From contig CAMWVO010000047.1 in NCBI GenBank assembly GCA_947177695.1, positions 1-9,138 of the forward strand: a stretch of DNA of 9,138 bases, read 5' to 3'. A model generated the notes under the pieces. It did no database searches and was not told where the DNA came from. It saw only the letters and a program-made list of their open reading frames with translations. The translations under genes were made by a program, and so were the position numbers. Below are positions 7,793 through 9,138 of the stretch, piece after piece. Source of the DNA: an uncultured Clostridia bacterium (GTDB lineage Bacteria > Bacillota > Clostridia > Oscillospirales > Ruminococcaceae). Every line of letters begins with the position of its first letter. Position 1 is the stretch's first letter.

Positions 7793-8481
7793 CACAGTTC
7801 GATTAATTTATTGCCCGAAAAATAATATATATTTTCTTTTTTATATCCATATTTTGAATTTGGTATACTGATATGCGGCTCAAAAGTAAAATAATCAACC
7901 TCGGAAAGCCGCATTTTATTTCCCTTTTCTATGTAAACTCGTTCATTTTTGTCCTTAACGATTGAGTGACCGAGATTTCCCATGAAATCAAGATTTACAT
8001 AGCCGTCACGGACTATCAAATCGTTTATATGATAATAAAGCTCTTCAAAGGAAGTCTGCGGTGTTACAAAATCAATCAGTTCCTTGTGTAATCGTTCCTC
8101 CATAAGCAAGCCGCTGCGCCATTCGTCATTCTTGATATCGCTTATTTGATCAGTTACAAAGCCGTTTTCGATAATAATTGTACGGGCGTAATCTCCCCAG
8201 ATATTATTATTCTGCGGGCTTAGGTCAATCGTAATAATATCGTTAAAGCCGATAAGTCTGTCCGACGTGATGTATTCTCTGCCCGACACCGATACAGGAG
8301 TCTCGTCGCCAGAAAACACAAATGCGCCGATATCCCAGTACCAGAAAGAATCCGCACCCAATGCTATCATTTTATCCTCGCAGAGCTTTCTTACGTCCGT
8401 AAGCTTCATTTCGGGAGCAATAACTGTTTTTATGTACGACATTGTTTCTTTCGCAATGTTTTGCACGTTCCTATAGTCCAT
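7792..8481 (-). CDS. M24-family metallopeptidase-like protein (pita-bread fold)
   Basis: The 229 residues match the single catalytic domain of the M24 family (methionine aminopeptidase, prolidase, creatinase). All five expected metal ligands can be placed: D86 and D97 in TIDLSPQNNNIWGDYAR, H172 in LGHSIV, E201 in FTFEPHI and E216 in KKENIYYF. The substrate-binding histidine that usually follows the ASG segment appears absent: here the sequence is VFSGDETPVSVSG. The histidine in the usual VHE after GHG is also not seen. A dimetal hydrolase is likely; the substrate is unknown. Start at 8481 is preferred because AAAGGAG lies five bases upstream. An in-frame ATG at 8511 would overlap the GNAT stop by four bases and add ten residues, but has no ribosome binding site. 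The gene is AT-rich near its 3' end compared with ispG. Confidence 0.85.
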   Translation of the reverse strand: MDYRNVQNIAKETMSYIKTVIAPEMKLTDVRKLCEDKMIALGADSFWYWDIGAFVFSGDETPVSVSGREYITSDRLIGFNDIITIDLSPQNNNIWGDYARTIIIENGFVTDQISDIKNDEWRSGLLMEERLHKELIDFVTPQTSFEELYYHINDLIVRDGYVNLDFMGNLGHSIVKDKNERVYIEKGNKMRLSEVDYFTFEPHISIPNSKYGYKKENIYYFSGNKLIEL

Positions 8482-8974
8482 GTTATCTCCTTTGTTATGC
8501 GAAAAAGTCATGACTTATTATCAGAGTTAATGACCATTTTCATACTATGGTATTTTGAAACCGCATCTTCAAATCCAATTGACTTGTACAAATTATAGCC
8601 CGAATCGGTTGCTTTCAGCTCCACAAAGTCAAGTCCCATTTTTTCGGAATCGGCAATCAGCATTTTCAGCAGCTTTCCCGCAAGTCCTTTTCTCCTGTAT
8701 TCGGGCTTTGTATAGACGTTCAATACAGTCCCCACGGCGCCGTTGATAAAGGAAAGATTTGACGGTTTTTCGGTAACTGTCAAAAAACAGCAGCTTACAA
8801 TCTCATTTTCGGACTTTGCCGTATAAACAAACAAATCATTATTCAAATGCTTACGGAAATAGACAGGCAGCTTTTCCGATATTTTAGTCAGCTTCTCCTG
8901 CGGTATCGTCCCGTGATCTTCGAGCAGATATGCTATCCTCAGCTTAACCAATGAATCCAAGTCGTCAATGTCAG
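7793..8974. mobile_element. Putative two-gene insert (GNAT plus M24) between direct repeats
   Basis: The segment between the two 39-bp repeats carries the body of the GNAT gene and the whole M24 gene. Recombination between the repeats would remove about 1.2 kb and leave the upstream membrane-protein gene 13 bp from ispG, with an intact ribosome binding site. Hand counts give about 31% GC for 7801-7980 against about 54% for 7081-7260 in ispG. No transposase, integrase or terminal inverted repeats are visible, so this is a proposed insertion by recombination or duplication, not a recognised element. Confidence 0.35.
8482..8493 (-). promoter_or_regulatory. Ribosome binding site that decides the M24 start
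   Basis: On the minus strand AAAGGAG (8487-8493) sits five bases before the ATG at 8479-8481. It lies inside the longer reading frame that opens at 8511, and it is the reason for choosing the shorter protein. Confidence 0.7.
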
Positions 8975-8999
8975 CCTTTACAAAGCGAACAGAACACAT
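8508..8999 (-). CDS. GNAT-family N-acetyltransferase
   Basis: The 163 residues form one GNAT domain, which transfers an acetyl group from acetyl-CoA to an amine. The acetyl-CoA loop is clear: VLNVYTKPEYRRKGLAGKLL at 92-111, with the R/Q-x-x-G-x-G/A signature as RRKGLA (102-107). Motif B follows as VELKATDSGYNLYKSIGF (116-133), the usual shape for small-molecule or peptide acetyltransferases. The substrate cannot be told from sequence. Start at 8999 is chosen because AAGGCGG lies six bases upstream. The frame stays open to an ATG at 9056, but that would overlap the upstream gene and add 19 basic residues. The first eight codons resemble those of ispG (MCSVRFVK against MRSVHAVK) as part of the 39-bp repeat. 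It ends 26 bp before the M24 start; the two are probably co-transcribed. Confidence 0.9.
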   Translation of the reverse strand: MCSVRFVKADIDDLDSLVKLRIAYLLEDHGTIPQEKLTKISEKLPVYFRKHLNNDLFVYTAKSENEIVSCCFLTVTEKPSNLSFINGAVGTVLNVYTKPEYRRKGLAGKLLKMLIADSEKMGLDFVELKATDSGYNLYKSIGFEDAVSKYHSMKMVINSDNKS

Positions 9000-9013
9000 A
9001 TTATACCGCCTTT
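8975..9013. repeat. Direct repeat copy B, spanning the GNAT start
   Basis: The partner of 7754-7792: same orientation, 35 of 39 positions identical. It covers the last base of the upstream stop codon (9013), the ribosome binding site, the start codon and eight codons of the GNAT gene. The spacing from the preceding stop codon to the start codon is 13 bp in both copies. Confidence 0.9.
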
Positions 9014-9138
9014 TATTTTTTCTTTTTGAACGGAAACACACAGGAAACAATAACAAGCAAAACGCCCGCTATTACAGGAAATATCCACGCTCCGCCTGCA
9101 ATATTGCCCGCAATAAAAAATACCGTTGGACCGTCAGC
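9013..9138 (-). CDS. Small membrane protein, C-terminal 41 residues (gene runs off the right edge)
   Basis: The open frame enters from the right edge and ends with TAA at 9013-9015. The visible part starts ADGPTVFFIAGNIAGG, continues through a hydrophobic stretch of about 20 residues (residues 18-37 of the fragment) with aromatic residues, and ends in four lysines, as expected for a membrane helix with a cytoplasmic basic end. The ADGPT segment recalls the GGADGPT motif that I remember from beta subunits of Na+-translocating decarboxylases, but in those it is internal to a protein of about 400 residues, not 41 residues from the end. The function is unknown. The GNAT start lies 13 bp downstream, so the two are likely in one transcript. 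Confidence 0.65.
   Translation of the reverse strand, partial: ADGPTVFFIAGNIAGGAWIFPVIAGVLLVIVSCVFPFKKKK

Noticed and set aside
8482..8511. Longer M24 start at 8511 with a four-base overlap to the GNAT stop.
   Set aside because: No ribosome binding site precedes it, whereas AAAGGAG is ideally placed for the start at 8481. It remains possible by translational coupling.
9000..9056. Longer GNAT start at 9056, adding 19 residues.
   Set aside because: It would overlap the end of the upstream membrane-protein gene, and the added residues are basic and GNAT-unlike. AAGGCGG is well placed for the start at 8999.

Overview
The window reads as chromosomal DNA from a low-to-mid-GC Gram-positive anaerobe of the class Clostridia. 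Ruminococcus or a related Oscillospiraceae genus is my best guess, from overall impression only. The supporting signs are a PolC-type replicative polymerase (largely confined to Firmicutes and relatives), the ispG-polC adjacency often seen in that phylum, short-form HisG with its HisZ partner, and strong AAAGGAG-type ribosome binding sites. All eight supported genes lie on the minus strand, so transcription runs from high to low coordinates.

Right part (9138 to 7779): the last 41 residues of a small membrane protein (9013-9138), then a GNAT acetyltransferase (8508-8999), then a 229-residue M24-family metallopeptidase-like protein (7792-8481). The stretch from the GNAT start to the ispG start is bracketed by two 39-bp direct repeats with 35 identical positions. 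Each repeat covers the ribosome binding site, start codon and first codons of the following gene. The M24 gene is clearly AT-richer than ispG at its 3' end. GNAT and M24 therefore look like a two-gene insert placed exactly between the membrane-protein gene and ispG.

Middle (7778 to 2390): ispG (the [4Fe-4S] enzyme of the MEP isoprenoid pathway) and polC (1444 residues, full length, all expected motifs present) are 16 bp apart and tightly packed. These are core housekeeping genes and appear intact.

Left part (2389 to 1): a near-consensus promoter (TTGACA, 17 bp, extended -10 TATCAT) with an operator-like imperfect palindrome just downstream drives hisZ and hisG. These encode the two subunits of the hetero-octameric ATP phosphoribosyltransferase that starts histidine synthesis. 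Ten bases after hisG a leucine-rich-repeat lipoprotein begins and runs off the left edge. It has its own strong ribosome binding site, and no terminator separates it from hisG, so it is probably co-transcribed.

The longest intergenic stretch is 102 bp (2288-2389). I saw no tRNA, rRNA, CRISPR array, transposase or riboswitch. I do not see a clear new biological system. The observations most worth following are the duplicated seam around the GNAT-M24 pair, the short membrane protein carrying an ADGPT motif, and the hisZ operator with the lipoprotein downstream.
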